Part shown: positions 17,769 through 26,136 of the stretch, piece after piece
How the letters are laid out: every line of letters starts with the position of its first letter
How positions within the stretch are numbered: position 1 is the first letter of the stretch
From: Bdellovibrio sp. 28-41-41
Lineage (GTDB): Bacteria; Bdellovibrionota; Bdellovibrionia; Bdellovibrionales; Bdellovibrionaceae
Direction: 5' to 3'
Assembly (NCBI GenBank): GCA_002256935.1
Contig: NCGL01000033.1
Span: 1 to 55,101, forward strand
DNA length: 55,101 nt
The notes under the pieces: generated by a model
The model's input: only the letters and a program-made list of their open reading frames with translations
The model's database searches: none
Told to the model about the DNA's origin: nothing
Position numbers and translations under genes: made by a program

Positions 17769-18511
17769 TGAGAGACTGGAAATACGATAACGAGCAATGG
17801 ACTCAGTTGCCGACTTACTTAAAGCATCTGCCACTTTTTACCCGAGCGCACGATTGGACGAGCATGTTCTTTCGTTTTGCATGGTCCATTTATCTAAAAG
17901 TCGTATTCACATTTTACATTCGCCTAAAAGTGGTTGGTGATTACCATTCTCTGTATAAAAATCACCCACGCTTATTAATTATTTCCAACCACGGCAGTCA
18001 CTTAGATGCGACATCGATCGCCGCTTCGATTCCGTCGCAATACTGGTTAGATTTATTTATCGCTGCGGCGAAAGATTATTTTTTCTCGAACGCGTTCTTT
18101 ACATTTTTCTCGCAACATTGTTTGGGCGCCATCCCGATCGATCGCAAAGATCGCAAAGGCGAGGCGATTAATTTAATCACGCGTATGTTAACCACAATGG
18201 ATCGCATTTGGTTGATCTTATTCCCTGAGGGCACACGCACGCCCGATGGAAAGATTCATGAGTTCAAGCGCGGTGTTTCAGTATTTGCTGAAAAAACGAA
18301 AACACCGATTTTGTTATTATTCTTAGACGGAAACACAAAACTGATGCCGAAAGGTCGACCATGGGCTCACCCAGGGAAACTTACAATTTACATAGGTCCC
18401 GTGATCCCACCGTCACCGATTGATCAAGTTTACAAAGCATACAAAGAGTGGGTTACAACGATCAATCCCGATGCATTTGCTGATGATCAAGCTATAAATT
18501 TCGACGCATAA
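17768..18511 (+). CDS. plsC: 1-acyl-sn-glycerol-3-phosphate acyltransferase family protein
   Basis: A 247-aa membrane-associated acyltransferase from ATG 17768; a TTG at 17753 would add 5 residues. The catalytic HX4D block is NHGSHLDATS (about 79-88). The substrate-binding block FPEGTRTPDGKI (about 156-167) follows, then the proline-rich IGPVIPPSP. It adds the second acyl chain to lysophosphatidic acid, the substrate step just before CdsA. Its neighbourhood with cdsA supports the assignment. Related enzymes with other acceptors cannot be excluded. Confidence 0.82.
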   Translation: MRDWKYDNEQWTQLPTYLKHLPLFTRAHDWTSMFFRFAWSIYLKVVFTFYIRLKVVGDYHSLYKNHPRLLIISNHGSHLDATSIAASIPSQYWLDLFIAAAKDYFFSNAFFTFFSQHCLGAIPIDRKDRKGEAINLITRMLTTMDRIWLILFPEGTRTPDGKIHEFKRGVSVFAEKTKTPILLLFLDGNTKLMPKGRPWAHPGKLTIYIGPVIPPSPIDQVYKAYKEWVTTINPDAFADDQAINFDA

Positions 18512-18522
18512 AGGAGTTCTAT

Positions 18523-19410
18523 ATGGATGTCTCTCCTATTCAAATTAAAATTGGTGAATATGAACTGCACCCCGTCCCGACTGGCGAATTTGCCCTAGAT
18601 GGCGGCGCGATGTTTGGAACAGTTCCTAAAATTCTATGGGAGAAATCAAACCCAGCGGATGATAAAAATAGAATTCGTATGGAAGCGCGCGGCCTGTTAC
18701 TTAAAGGTAAAAAAAATATTCTGATTGATTGCGGAAATGGTTCAGACTTTGTTGATAAGTACGGCGAAAAATTAGGAAACAAATTTGCCGAACTTTATAA
18801 AATCGAAGTGGGCGGATCCAGTCTTAAGCAGTCTTTGCAGAAACAAGACTTAACACCTGAAAGCATTGATATCGTGATATTGACTCATTTGCATTTCGAT
18901 CACGCTGGCGGTGGTGTTACCAGCAAAAATGGCAAACTAGTCCCCACATTTCCCAATGCAAAATATTATGTCCAAAAGAAAAATGTCGAGATCGCACTTA
19001 AGCCTAACTTACGCGAAAAGGCGTCGTATTACGCATCCAATGTGCAACCGCTGATTGATACGGGTGTATTGGTGCAACTCGATGGCCCAAGTGAAATTGC
19101 TCCTGGTATTACGACTTGGATTTCTAATGGCCACACGCAAGCTCATCAAATGGTGCACATCACGGACGGAAAAACGACCGTTATTTATTGCGGTGACGTG
19201 GTTCCCACGAGTTCGCATGTTCGCCTGCCTTGGGTTATGGGTTATGATTTAAATCCATTAATGCTGATTGAAGAGAAAACTAAGTACCTTGGTCAAGCGG
19301 CCAAAGAAAACGCGTACCTATTTTTCGAGCACGACCCTTATTGTGATTTAGCCTCGATCAAAGAAATGAATGGTGATTTCGCCGTTCAGCAGCGCTACAC
19401 TTTAAGCTGA
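18523..19410 (+). CDS. MBL-fold metallo-hydrolase
   Basis: A 295-aa protein with a strong AAAGGAGTT ribosome site. The metal-binding motif HLHFDHAGG is at about residues 121-129. Further ligands are in NGHTQAHQM (about 204-212) and CGDVVP (about 226-231), with a final His in FFEHDPY. The spacing resembles the lactonase-like branch of the superfamily, some of whose members open N-acyl-homoserine lactones, but many similar proteins act on other esters. There is no signal peptide. It sits in the operon with cdsA and plsC. Confidence 0.8.
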   Translation: MDVSPIQIKIGEYELHPVPTGEFALDGGAMFGTVPKILWEKSNPADDKNRIRMEARGLLLKGKKNILIDCGNGSDFVDKYGEKLGNKFAELYKIEVGGSSLKQSLQKQDLTPESIDIVILTHLHFDHAGGGVTSKNGKLVPTFPNAKYYVQKKNVEIALKPNLREKASYYASNVQPLIDTGVLVQLDGPSEIAPGITTWISNGHTQAHQMVHITDGKTTVIYCGDVVPTSSHVRLPWVMGYDLNPLMLIEEKTKYLGQAAKENAYLFFEHDPYCDLASIKEMNGDFAVQQRYTLS

Positions 19411-19434
19411 TTAACATCAGTTGAAGGGTGCCGA

Positions 19435-20241
19435 TTGCTTCAGATTTTTAAAGATGTTTTTAAGAAATTACGCGAAGGCGACATTCGCTGGATAGCAAGC
19501 TCGCTAGCGTTCACTACGATTTTGAGTTTAATTCCCTTTATGGCTCTGGTACTGGTGTCATTCAAAATGATTGGCGGCATTGATTACCTAATCCCTCGAA
19601 TCGAACGCTTTCTTCTGCGCTATGTGAAAGAAGCGATGGGTAACGATGTTTCCCAGTGGATTCATTTAGTGCTAGAAAAAGTCCAAGCCCAAACCATCGG
19701 GACAACGGCCGTTATCGTTTTATTCTACACGTCTTGGCGACTTTTTAGTGACATGGAAAAAGGAATTCAAAGAATTTGGTCAAACGATGTTTCCCGTCCC
19801 ATTTATCGACGCTTTCTGGTTGTTTGGTTCGCCATCGTCATTTTTCCAAGCATGCTTGCTGTGTACGTGGCGGTAAGATCACTAGATATGGTTCGCCCCA
19901 TTGCTCGCGATTACGCGGTTGCGATGGATGGCGCTGCGATGTTTGTGTTTCTGTATTTCATTTATAAATTGTTTCCGGCCGATCGTGTATTAAAACGCGT
20001 GGCTTTTGCGGCGGCGACATTTTCAACGATTAGCATTTCCCTCCTACAAAAAAGTTTTACACTGGTAGCTCAAAAAGCATTCTATATGAATAAATTCTAT
20101 GGATCGCTTGCGGCCATTCCATTAATATTGGTTTGGATCTTGGGTATCTGGCAAATCGTACTGATTGGTACGGCCTTAGGAAGCGCACTTCAGAAAAGTA
20201 TATTAAAAGAAAAAATGGATGCCTCCAACCGAGTCGTCTAA
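19435..20241 (+). CDS. YihY/virulence factor BrkB family inner membrane protein
   Basis: A 268-aa protein starting at TTG 19435, supported by GAAGGG 7 nt upstream. It has six hydrophobic segments. The family pattern is visible as SSLAFTTILSLIPFMALVL near the start, then IGTTAVIVLFYTSWRLFSDMEKGIQRIW (about 83-110), and FYGSLAAIPLILVWI near the end. The family was once called RNase BN, but that activity was misassigned; its real function is unclear, with suggested roles in transport. It closes the operon that starts at the sigma-54 regulator. Confidence 0.82.
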   Translation: MLQIFKDVFKKLREGDIRWIASSLAFTTILSLIPFMALVLVSFKMIGGIDYLIPRIERFLLRYVKEAMGNDVSQWIHLVLEKVQAQTIGTTAVIVLFYTSWRLFSDMEKGIQRIWSNDVSRPIYRRFLVVWFAIVIFPSMLAVYVAVRSLDMVRPIARDYAVAMDGAAMFVFLYFIYKLFPADRVLKRVAFAAATFSTISISLLQKSFTLVAQKAFYMNKFYGSLAAIPLILVWILGIWQIVLIGTALGSALQKSILKEKMDASNRVV

Positions 20242-20402
20242 TTTTTGCTATCCGAGGAAACCACCTGCCTTGAGCAAAGTGACTGCTTTGTGGGCAAATT
20301 AGAACTAACCTCCATAAATTTCAGGGTTTTCAGGGAAATTCTTTAAATTGGTGATTACCCATAGACAAATTAAAAGTCCTGAGGCATATCATTAGCTTAT
20401 CG

Positions 20403-22061
20403 TTATTCCAAAATGGTCGCGTAGCTCAGTTGGATAGAGCAATTGCCTTCTAAGCAATAGGTCGGAGGTTCGAGTCCTCCCGCGATCACCAGCAATGCGC
20501 TGGAGTAATAATAAATATCAATTCCGTTGGGACCGACTAACAGTTGCTGGATTAAACGTCGCAAAGCCCTTTTTTGCTGAATTGCAGATAACTTTGTCCA
20601 ACCCTTGGAAACCGCATGAACACGCCCCTCAAGATCACGACGAACTTCAGAAAGCGATATGACATTGCTCTCTGAATCACTCACCTCAGAAATACTTTTC
20701 TCCAAACTGATCTTACGCTTTCCTAAAGACTCGATCTTTTCGTAGAAAAACTTAGCGGACTCAGAACCTTGCTCGGCCTTCATTTGGAATTTAAATGCGG
20801 CTTCCATTTCCTTTTCGACCTCGTGCAGTTCCTTTTGAAGACGCTTTTTTTCTCCTTTAGCTGATGATTCAAATTCTTTTGCTTGCGCCGCAATTTTCCC
20901 CGCAACCGTATCAAGATACTTTCCTTCATGCAGAATTTTAGAAATGTGTTGTGATAGTGCGTCCTCTATTTCTTCGGCCCGAATTCTTTTTACCGAGCAA
21001 GTGATGACATCACCCTTTGAATACCCGTGGACATAGTAACGGTGGACACTGACTTGACCATGAGCTGACTGACCAACAAGAACTCGTCCGCACTCAGCAC
21101 ATCGAACAATTCCAGAGGCTGAAAAAACACGTCGCTCCGCGCCCGAAAGACGACGACGCTCCTTCAGTTTATTTTCATCAAGTAAAACTTGAACGGCATC
21201 AAAAACATCTTTGCTGACAATTCCATTCCAAGTGGCTTTAACCAGTTGGTACTTTTGATGTGGCTTCAACAGTCTCGATTCGGCATCTTTGTTCTTTCTG
21301 TTAACTTCTCGCATTCCAATGTATGCGGGATTTCGCAGAAGACTACCAAGAGTTTGATGGGTCCAAAAACCGCGTTCAATAAGACGTTCTTTTCTATTTC
21401 GTTTTATCTTCGGGCCAATTCCTAGTTCTTCCAAAGCGGCGATTGTTCGGTTTAAAGAACCAAGCTCCAAGAATTTTTCAAAGACAGTCCGAACCATTTC
21501 AACTTCGTCTTCATTGACCACATAAGTGTTTTTTCGTTCTGGAATTTTACTGTAACCCAGAATTTCATGCCCGCCGTTCAGTAACCCTCGCATCGCTCTC
21601 GAATGGCATCCAAGAGCAACACGCTCGGCGGTTTGCTCTCGTTCAAACTGAGCCAAGTTAATCATATTATAGAGCATCATTTTTCCGGCTGGCGTACTCG
21701 TATCAAACTGTTCTTTGATCGAAAGAAACGAAGCTTCATGCTCCTTGAGCACTTCGAGAATTCCGCAAAAGTCAGAAATACTTCTCGAAAGCCGAGAAAG
21801 GTCGGCCACCAAAATGTGGTTGATTTTTCCTCGCTTGAGATCAGACATCATTCTTTGAAAAGCAGGACGACGGGTATCTTTTGCCGAATAACCGTCATCA
21901 ACATAAAAATCGACGACCTTTCCCCAGTTGGGCTCTTGCACATTCTTTAAATCAACGAAGGCATTCACTCGATACTTCTGGTTATCAAGTGATCCATCGA
22001 CAAGACTTGCCTGCTCCTCAGTCGATACCCTGACATACCCACCAATTTTAAGCTGCTGCAT
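20403..22061 (-). CDS. Large serine recombinase (element integrase), carboxy end overlapping the tRNA
   Basis: A 552-aa protein. The start is set at 22061 (MQQLKIGGYVRVS) because GGGAGGA lies 6 nt upstream; a start at 22079 lacks that. The resolvase domain holds the nucleophile in YVRVSTEEQ and the conserved DLSRLSRSISDF. A Recombinase domain, a zinc ribbon (VRCAECGRV, later CSVKR) and a coiled coil (about 400-480) follow, as in phage-type serine integrases. The last 25-30 residues (AGGLEPPTYCLEG onward) are the antisense translation of the tRNA-Arg gene, so the natural carboxy end may be altered by integration. It is the last gene of the long minus-strand element operon. Confidence 0.9.
   Translation of the reverse strand: MQQLKIGGYVRVSTEEQASLVDGSLDNQKYRVNAFVDLKNVQEPNWGKVVDFYVDDGYSAKDTRRPAFQRMMSDLKRGKINHILVADLSRLSRSISDFCGILEVLKEHEASFLSIKEQFDTSTPAGKMMLYNMINLAQFEREQTAERVALGCHSRAMRGLLNGGHEILGYSKIPERKNTYVVNEDEVEMVRTVFEKFLELGSLNRTIAALEELGIGPKIKRNRKERLIERGFWTHQTLGSLLRNPAYIGMREVNRKNKDAESRLLKPHQKYQLVKATWNGIVSKDVFDAVQVLLDENKLKERRRLSGAERRVFSASGIVRCAECGRVLVGQSAHGQVSVHRYYVHGYSKGDVITCSVKRIRAEEIEDALSQHISKILHEGKYLDTVAGKIAAQAKEFESSAKGEKKRLQKELHEVEKEMEAAFKFQMKAEQGSESAKFFYEKIESLGKRKISLEKSISEVSDSESNVISLSEVRRDLEGRVHAVSKGWTKLSAIQQKRALRRLIQQLLVGPNGIDIYYYSSALLVIAGGLEPPTYCLEGNCSIQLSYATILE
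20415..20491 (+). tRNA. tRNA-Arg (anticodon UCU), with encoded CCA
   Basis: A complete cloverleaf of 77 nt. The acceptor stem GGTCGCG pairs with CGCGATC (one G-U), followed by discriminator A and CCA. The D arm is GCTCAGTTGGATAGAGC. The anticodon stem ATTGC/GCAAT encloses loop CTTCTAA, giving anticodon TCT, which reads AGA. The T arm is GGAGG-TTCGAGT-CCTCC. The conjugative element lies directly 3' of it, as expected for an integration hotspot, and the recombinase frame runs through its antisense strand. Confidence 0.97.
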
Positions 22062-22254
22062 CGAATTCCTCCCGATCAACTTTCGCGACAGGTCCCTTTT
22101 TTGAAGCTAGGCGAATCATTTTTGCCGCAAGTTCAATGATCTCGTTGCTACGCAACGAAGAGTCTGACGACGTATCTTCAACTGGAATCAAGTTCACATT
22201 CGTAGAGCTTAAGTCTATTTTGTAAGATTCGATATATTCGCGACGTCGTTTCAT
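22048..22254 (-). CDS. Small protein of unknown function between XRE regulator and recombinase
   Basis: A 68-aa protein, too short to stand out. ATG at 22254 overlaps the XRE stop by 4 nt (ATGA), and an AAGGTGG ribosome site lies upstream inside the XRE gene. Its end overlaps the recombinase start by 14 nt. The composition is mixed charged, with a central DTSSDSSLRSNEIIELAAKMIRLASKK stretch likely to be helical. No family is recognised. Its place between a regulator and the integrase suggests a part in controlling integration or excision, as recombination directionality factors are often small and nearby; this is only context. Confidence 0.6.
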   Translation of the reverse strand: MKRRREYIESYKIDLSSTNVNLIPVEDTSSDSSLRSNEIIELAAKMIRLASKKGPVAKVDREEFDAAA

Positions 22255-22505
22255 CGACGACCACCTTTTGATGTCTTCGACTGACGTTCGCAAATATCCA
22301 GCAAAAGATCCCGTAAATCCAAAGATTTCTTTTCGGGCAACTCCGAGAAGAGCTGCATGACGGCAGAAGCAAGTCGGCTTGAATTCCTGAAACCCGTTTC
22401 GATATTGCTGATAGCTTTGTTTCCAGAAAGACCCAAAATCAGCGCAAGTTGGTCTTGAGAAAGACCTAACTTTTCCCTGATCGCTTTGAATTGTTTTCCG
22501 GTCAT
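22251..22505 (-). CDS. XRE-family helix-turn-helix regulator
   Basis: An 84-aa protein. The helix-turn-helix is clear: FKAIREKLGLSQDQLALILGLSGNKAISNIETG (about 6-38), the Cro/CI-type pattern. The rest is a short helical tail ending in KGGRR. ATG at 22505 overlaps the upstream gene by 4 nt. A one-domain regulator in front of an integrase usually controls element excision or transfer. The operator is not visible. Confidence 0.85.
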   Translation of the reverse strand: MTGKQFKAIREKLGLSQDQLALILGLSGNKAISNIETGFRNSSRLASAVMQLFSELPEKKSLDLRDLLLDICERQSKTSKGGRR

Positions 22506-22918
22506 GCGGCATCCTCATATTTCTCAAGTCCATCATTGATGGACTTGTTAGTCAATACTTTCTTCTTCTTTGGGATCTCGGGCTCGCCATGAAATTGCTT
22601 TCGTAGAGCCTCTTTAAGGAAATCAGGCATATCACCGGTTTCCCTCATGCGTCGATAAACGGCCTCCAGCATCAATGCATCGGTGTATTGACTTTGCCGA
22701 ATCAATCCAACTTCGTGATCCGTATAAGTTCTTAGAAATTGGGTTATGATCCATGAAGCGACGTCCTGTCGGTGAATTCGACCCACTTCAAAACCGGTAT
22801 TGACCTTTTCAACGAGTTCTCCCAAATCGTCGGCCACGGCCTTAGCAACCGTGATCTTGACCGAGTTGTCGTTATCACTCTTGGAATCTAACTTTGTTTG
22901 TTTAACCTCTTCTTTCAT
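22502..22918 (-). CDS. Element-borne protein of unknown function (possible relaxosome accessory)
   Basis: A 138-aa protein. The start at 22918 is fixed by GAAGGAGGTG upstream. The first 25 residues are charged and probably disordered. Then comes a helical region beginning VKITVAKAVADDLGELVEKVNTGFEVGRI and continuing DVASWIITQFLRTY, followed by a second helical region and a lysine-rich stretch (PKKKKV). The pattern of a small, helical, basic protein just downstream of the repeat-rich segment and of the Replic_Relax-like gene is what one sees for plasmid mobilisation accessory proteins, but I recognise no family. Confidence 0.55.
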   Translation of the reverse strand: MKEEVKQTKLDSKSDNDNSVKITVAKAVADDLGELVEKVNTGFEVGRIHRQDVASWIITQFLRTYTDHEVGLIRQSQYTDALMLEAVYRRMRETGDMPDFLKEALRKQFHGEPEIPKKKKVLTNKSINDGLEKYEDAA

Positions 22919-23406
22919 AATGGCACCTCCTTCGTGGTGAAATTGTTTGTTGTTGTTTGAAATGAAGCGGACACGCTTCGGCATAAGTCGCGCACAGACG
23001 CGACATGGATAACAGCGGACTGCCGATCACGGCGAGTCCATCCAAGCCGAGGGATGACGGAACGGAATCCCTCATCATACGGAGCGTAGAGAATTAGATC
23101 AGGTAGGCCTTTCGCAAAACTTCGTTCAAAGATACGATCATCAAATGCCGCTACATCATCAATCGACAGCCAATCAATACATTGGCCTACCTGATCTAAT
23201 TCTCTTTGTTTCGTTTTGTACTTTCCCTTATTAATTCCTCTTTCACTTATCTTTTTTATTTCTACTGACTTCCACCCAGTCTCGTCCCCTGGTTCCTGAC
23301 CACCTTCAATCAACATCGTTGGGTGGGGGTGGTCAGGAAAAATCGCAGATTCAAGGGGACGAGACTGGGTGGGCGCGATCTGGTTGAATTTGCTTTGGAA
23401 TTTCAT
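22915..23406 (-). CDS. Uncharacterised frame through an inverted-repeat-rich segment; coding status doubtful
   Basis: A 163-aa open frame linked to its neighbours by TAATG (upstream stop/start) and ATGA (downstream), which favours translation. Yet two long inverted repeats and three shorter hairpins lie inside it, so that pieces of the protein (RELDQVGQ and GLPDLILYA) are simply the two strands of the same repeat arm. No domain is recognised. Either it is a real protein whose mRNA is heavily folded, or the frame is a by-product of a structured DNA site such as oriT. A strong ribosome site at the start is not seen. Confidence 0.35.
   Translation of the reverse strand: MKFQSKFNQIAPTQSRPLESAIFPDHPHPTMLIEGGQEPGDETGWKSVEIKKISERGINKGKYKTKQRELDQVGQCIDWLSIDDVAAFDDRIFERSFAKGLPDLILYAPYDEGFRSVIPRLGWTRRDRQSAVIHVASVRDLCRSVSASFQTTTNNFTTKEVPL
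22987..23372. repeat. Cluster of five inverted repeats, candidate oriT
   Basis: Perfect or near-perfect stems, left to right: GTCGCG/CGCGAC (22987-22992, 22999-23004); 9 bp with one bulge (23017-23025, 23030-23039); AGGGAT/ATCCCT (23050-23055, 23067-23072); a 22-bp perfect repeat (23088-23109 with 23184-23205); and a 19-bp perfect repeat (23272-23290 with 23354-23372) with a nested 10-bp stem (23295-23304 with 23328-23337). Such density is not expected by chance. Conjugative transfer origins typically have nested inverted repeats beside the relaxase gene, and a Replic_Relax-like gene lies directly next to it. Confidence 0.6.
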
Positions 23407-24200
23407 TACGCCGCCTCCAATTTTTGAGGTTCGTATTCTGAGACTGATTTCTCATTTCGATCTCCTTTAGCTGCTCCAGTTACAACGCTTAAGAAGTTTT
23501 GGAATGTCATTTCGTTATTAGCAAAACGTATTGGTGAGATCAGTTCTGAATTGAATCCTTCGTAACAAAACGTTCCAGGTATTCGCTTTCGTTCAACAAA
23601 CTCCCTGCTGCTGAAAGCATACCTGATTGCTCTTTCTGTTGACCTTCCCGAGCAGCCAAAAAGAGAAATGCTAATCTTTGCCATATCCAAATAGGCCAAC
23701 GCAATTTTCGCATAACGACTTTTTGATTTGGTCACTTTCTCGATTTCCAGCGAGCATCTAACAGTCTTTGCATCCGACACTTTCAAATCGAACACCAAAT
23801 CGGGAATGCGCTGAATTTGCTGGGAACCCAAAATTGAGTATGCTTCGATTGGACTTCTCATAAGCTCATCCTCAAGCCAGGAATCGACTAGCAAATTCGT
23901 CTTAGCCAAAGACAAATAAATGCGTGCAACAATGGCATCGTGCTCAATGTAGAAATGCGACCTTGAGGGCCGAGCCTTTTCACCAAAAGCCTTACGGCTT
24001 TTGTGTGATAAAATAAGCGTATACGCATTATGCTTTGATTGAACAAAGTGCCCATCTTCCACAAGCCTTGTCCAATATCGGTATTTTTGTGCGCGACTCA
24101 TTCCACAGAAAAACTCAAAGAAAAGTTCTTGCGTTAAAAAGCCCCAGCGAGCCGCAAACTCTAAAGAATCTAAAATGACTTTCTTGCTTGGAGTTCTCAT
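23406..24200 (-). CDS. Replication-relaxation (Replic_Relax)-like protein, possible relaxase or initiator
   Basis: A 264-aa protein. Residues about 1-75 look like a winged helix (LEFAARWGFLTQELFFEFF, then RYWTRLVEDGHF). Next comes HFYIEHDAIVARIYLSL, matching the conserved His stretch of Replic_Relax proteins, and then IQRIPDLVFDL...RCSLEIEKVTKSKSRY (about 128-160), a PD...ExEK arrangement like that of PD-(D/E)XK nucleases. Proteins of this group occur on plasmids and integrative elements. No other relaxase is visible, so it is the best local candidate for nicking oriT. The assignment is by pattern only. Confidence 0.5.
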   Translation of the reverse strand: MRTPSKKVILDSLEFAARWGFLTQELFFEFFCGMSRAQKYRYWTRLVEDGHFVQSKHNAYTLILSHKSRKAFGEKARPSRSHFYIEHDAIVARIYLSLAKTNLLVDSWLEDELMRSPIEAYSILGSQQIQRIPDLVFDLKVSDAKTVRCSLEIEKVTKSKSRYAKIALAYLDMAKISISLFGCSGRSTERAIRYAFSSREFVERKRIPGTFCYEGFNSELISPIRFANNEMTFQNFLSVVTGAAKGDRNEKSVSEYEPQKLEAA

Positions 24201-24490
24201 CGAGCCAACTCCTTCGGAGCTGCCGACGGAATCAAAACAAAATGACCAAGCTCAATTCTTCCGGATTCTAGTGATGGCTCCACCCAATCTAAGGTAAAGT
24301 CCACCAGAGCAGCCCCTTTTAGAGATTGTGGGATTTTAAGTTCTGATCCCATTGTTACCTGACGAATACGAACCTCACAGGTTTTTTCCCCCGTAAAGAT
24401 GACTCTTGCGCCATCAGGATTTCCGCATTTCGGCGAGTGCGCGCATCCGGCCACAAGCATTGAAAGAAATAAAATTGTACGTTTCATCAT
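24197..24490 (-). CDS. Small lipoprotein in the conjugation operon (VirB7 or entry-exclusion candidate)
   Basis: A 97-aa protein with a lipoprotein signal peptide, lipobox LVAGC (Cys at 16). ATG at 24490 overlaps the VirD4 stop by 4 nt and a GGAAGG ribosome site is upstream. The mature part is an 80-residue beta-rich domain with two further cysteines. Small lipoproteins in type IV secretion operons are usually VirB7, which stabilises VirB9, or surface-exclusion proteins. Its place after VirD4, away from the virB9 gene, fits exclusion slightly better, but I cannot decide. Confidence 0.65.
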   Translation of the reverse strand: MMKRTILFLSMLVAGCAHSPKCGNPDGARVIFTGEKTCEVRIRQVTMGSELKIPQSLKGAALVDFTLDWVEPSLESGRIELGHFVLIPSAAPKELAR

Positions 24491-26136
24491 GCTGCCTTCC
24501 TTTCTTGGGTTAGCTCCGCCATCACATCCGCACGAGCACGCATGGGTGTCTGCGGCTGATTCACCAGAGCTGAGTTTTCAAGTTTTGGAAGGCCTGTTGG
24601 CTCCGATTTTTGAATTAACGGAATTTGAGGAGCATCAAGGTCGAAAGACTTTTTGAATTTCAATCGAACAGGCTGGCTTCCTCTTGCATGAGGAAGTACC
24701 ATAACGGCTTCTCCAACACCAAGCTCCTGCTTGAAGACGTTGGGATGATACTTGAATTCTTCGACCTCACGAACCGAACCATCACCTGTTTTCTCGCTAC
24801 CGAAAAGACCTTCGGTTTGTCTCTCAGTTACTTTCGACCCCTGAATAGTTCCGATAACTGACGAAAAGTATTCGGCAGACTCCGGCTCATTGGTGCGCAT
24901 GAAAACCTTGAGATTTGAATTTGTGAGAATCGTGTTCTTCACACCATCGCCCAAACCATCAAGATCGCCTAGAGCTTGATGAGCAAAAACGATTCCGACA
25001 TTTGCACTTCTAGATTTGTTCAAAAGTGTGACGAAACTGGGTGTGAGGTATTCAGTGAAATCATCGAGGTACACCGAGAAGAATCCCTGACGCTCGTATT
25101 TTCCAAGATGTCTCGACGAAACCGCGCTTTGCAAACATTGAAGAATCATTTTGCCAGTCGCTTTCCCGAGAGTTGGGATCTTCAAAGCTGGGAGCTGACA
25201 ATAGATGATCTCGCCATGCTCCAGGGCTTGCTCAAGATTGATGTCTGAAATTTCCGTGTTGAATACCTGACTAGTTTCACCAACCGCAAAACTTTGGAGT
25301 TGAGCCACAAGTCCACTTGTTCTTTGTTCTCGCTCATCGCGGTTCAGTTTTAGAAACTCTCCGGCCCAGACTTGGAGTCTTGGCTTTTTGGATGCAACAG
25401 CAAGTTCCGCCAAAGACTTTTCGTTTTTCATGCACTCAATCATTCGGAGAGGCGTCGGTTTGATCCCAACAGCTTCTAAGATTAGAAGGGAATGCAGGAA
25501 GACATCGTACTGAATACTTTTGAAGTATTCGCTTTCAAAGTTGAAGGCGTTAAAAACACGTTCTGTGATTTCAAGTGCCGAACCTCCACTTAAGGGATTG
25601 AATGTGTGGCTGATTCCAACATTGAAAAGCGAAAGTAGTCGAACATCGTTTTCACGATGGTGGCGTTTTGCATAAGCATAGAGCTTGTTCAGGAGGCTCA
25701 TGTCTGACTTGCCATCAATGATAAGAAGACCTCGGCCTTTCTTAATATCATCAATGGCCCACGGTAAAATGACCGATTCAGTTTTTCCGGCGTTTGTTGT
25801 TCCAACGACTTGGGTGTGCATCTTTCTGAATGGTTGTTTGACGTAGACGTTTTTGCCGCTCAAGGAAAGACCAGCAAAAACACAATCCTCGCCCTCGATG
25901 GGAGTTATGATCTCGTTTTCCAAATCAGCAACCTTGGTTCTATTTTGTAAATTTTTACGAATCATTTGAAATGCGAAAACAGCAAGAAGAGAAATTGTGA
26001 AAGCGATTGCTATTCTCCAAGTTACAATAAACATAACGATTTGCGCTTGGTACTTTAGCCAAATGACTCCGGCTCCAAGAGCAATCGTTAAAAACAAAAA
26101 ACCTCGGTCTGACATTTCTGATTTATTACTGCTCAT
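24487..26136 (-). CDS. virD4: Type IV coupling protein (VirD4/TraD family ATPase)
   Basis: A 549-aa protein. The start is ATG 26136, since GAAGGAGGTG lies 6 nt before it; a GTG at 26145 overlaps that site. Two amino-terminal helices (about 10-27 and 35-55) anchor it in the inner membrane. Walker A is VGTTNAGKTES (about 112-122), followed by GRGLLIIDGKSD. Walker B is FSVYLDDFTEYL (about 350-361). It ends in a proline-rich tail. Coupling proteins carry the relaxase-DNA complex to the secretion channel. The start overlaps the end of the VirB10 gene by 11 nt. Confidence 0.88.
   Translation of the reverse strand: MSSNKSEMSDRGFLFLTIALGAGVIWLKYQAQIVMFIVTWRIAIAFTISLLAVFAFQMIRKNLQNRTKVADLENEIITPIEGEDCVFAGLSLSGKNVYVKQPFRKMHTQVVGTTNAGKTESVILPWAIDDIKKGRGLLIIDGKSDMSLLNKLYAYAKRHHRENDVRLLSLFNVGISHTFNPLSGGSALEITERVFNAFNFESEYFKSIQYDVFLHSLLILEAVGIKPTPLRMIECMKNEKSLAELAVASKKPRLQVWAGEFLKLNRDEREQRTSGLVAQLQSFAVGETSQVFNTEISDINLEQALEHGEIIYCQLPALKIPTLGKATGKMILQCLQSAVSSRHLGKYERQGFFSVYLDDFTEYLTPSFVTLLNKSRSANVGIVFAHQALGDLDGLGDGVKNTILTNSNLKVFMRTNEPESAEYFSSVIGTIQGSKVTERQTEGLFGSEKTGDGSVREVEEFKYHPNVFKQELGVGEAVMVLPHARGSQPVRLKFKKSFDLDAPQIPLIQKSEPTGLPKLENSALVNQPQTPMRARADVMAELTQERKAA

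Noticed and set aside
22048..22536. A 162-aa minus-strand frame spanning the XRE gene in another frame
   Set aside because: Its first 94 residues are the XRE gene read out of frame and are Arg/Cys/Phe-rich nonsense; only the last 68 codons (from ATG 22254, with ribosome site) are believable.
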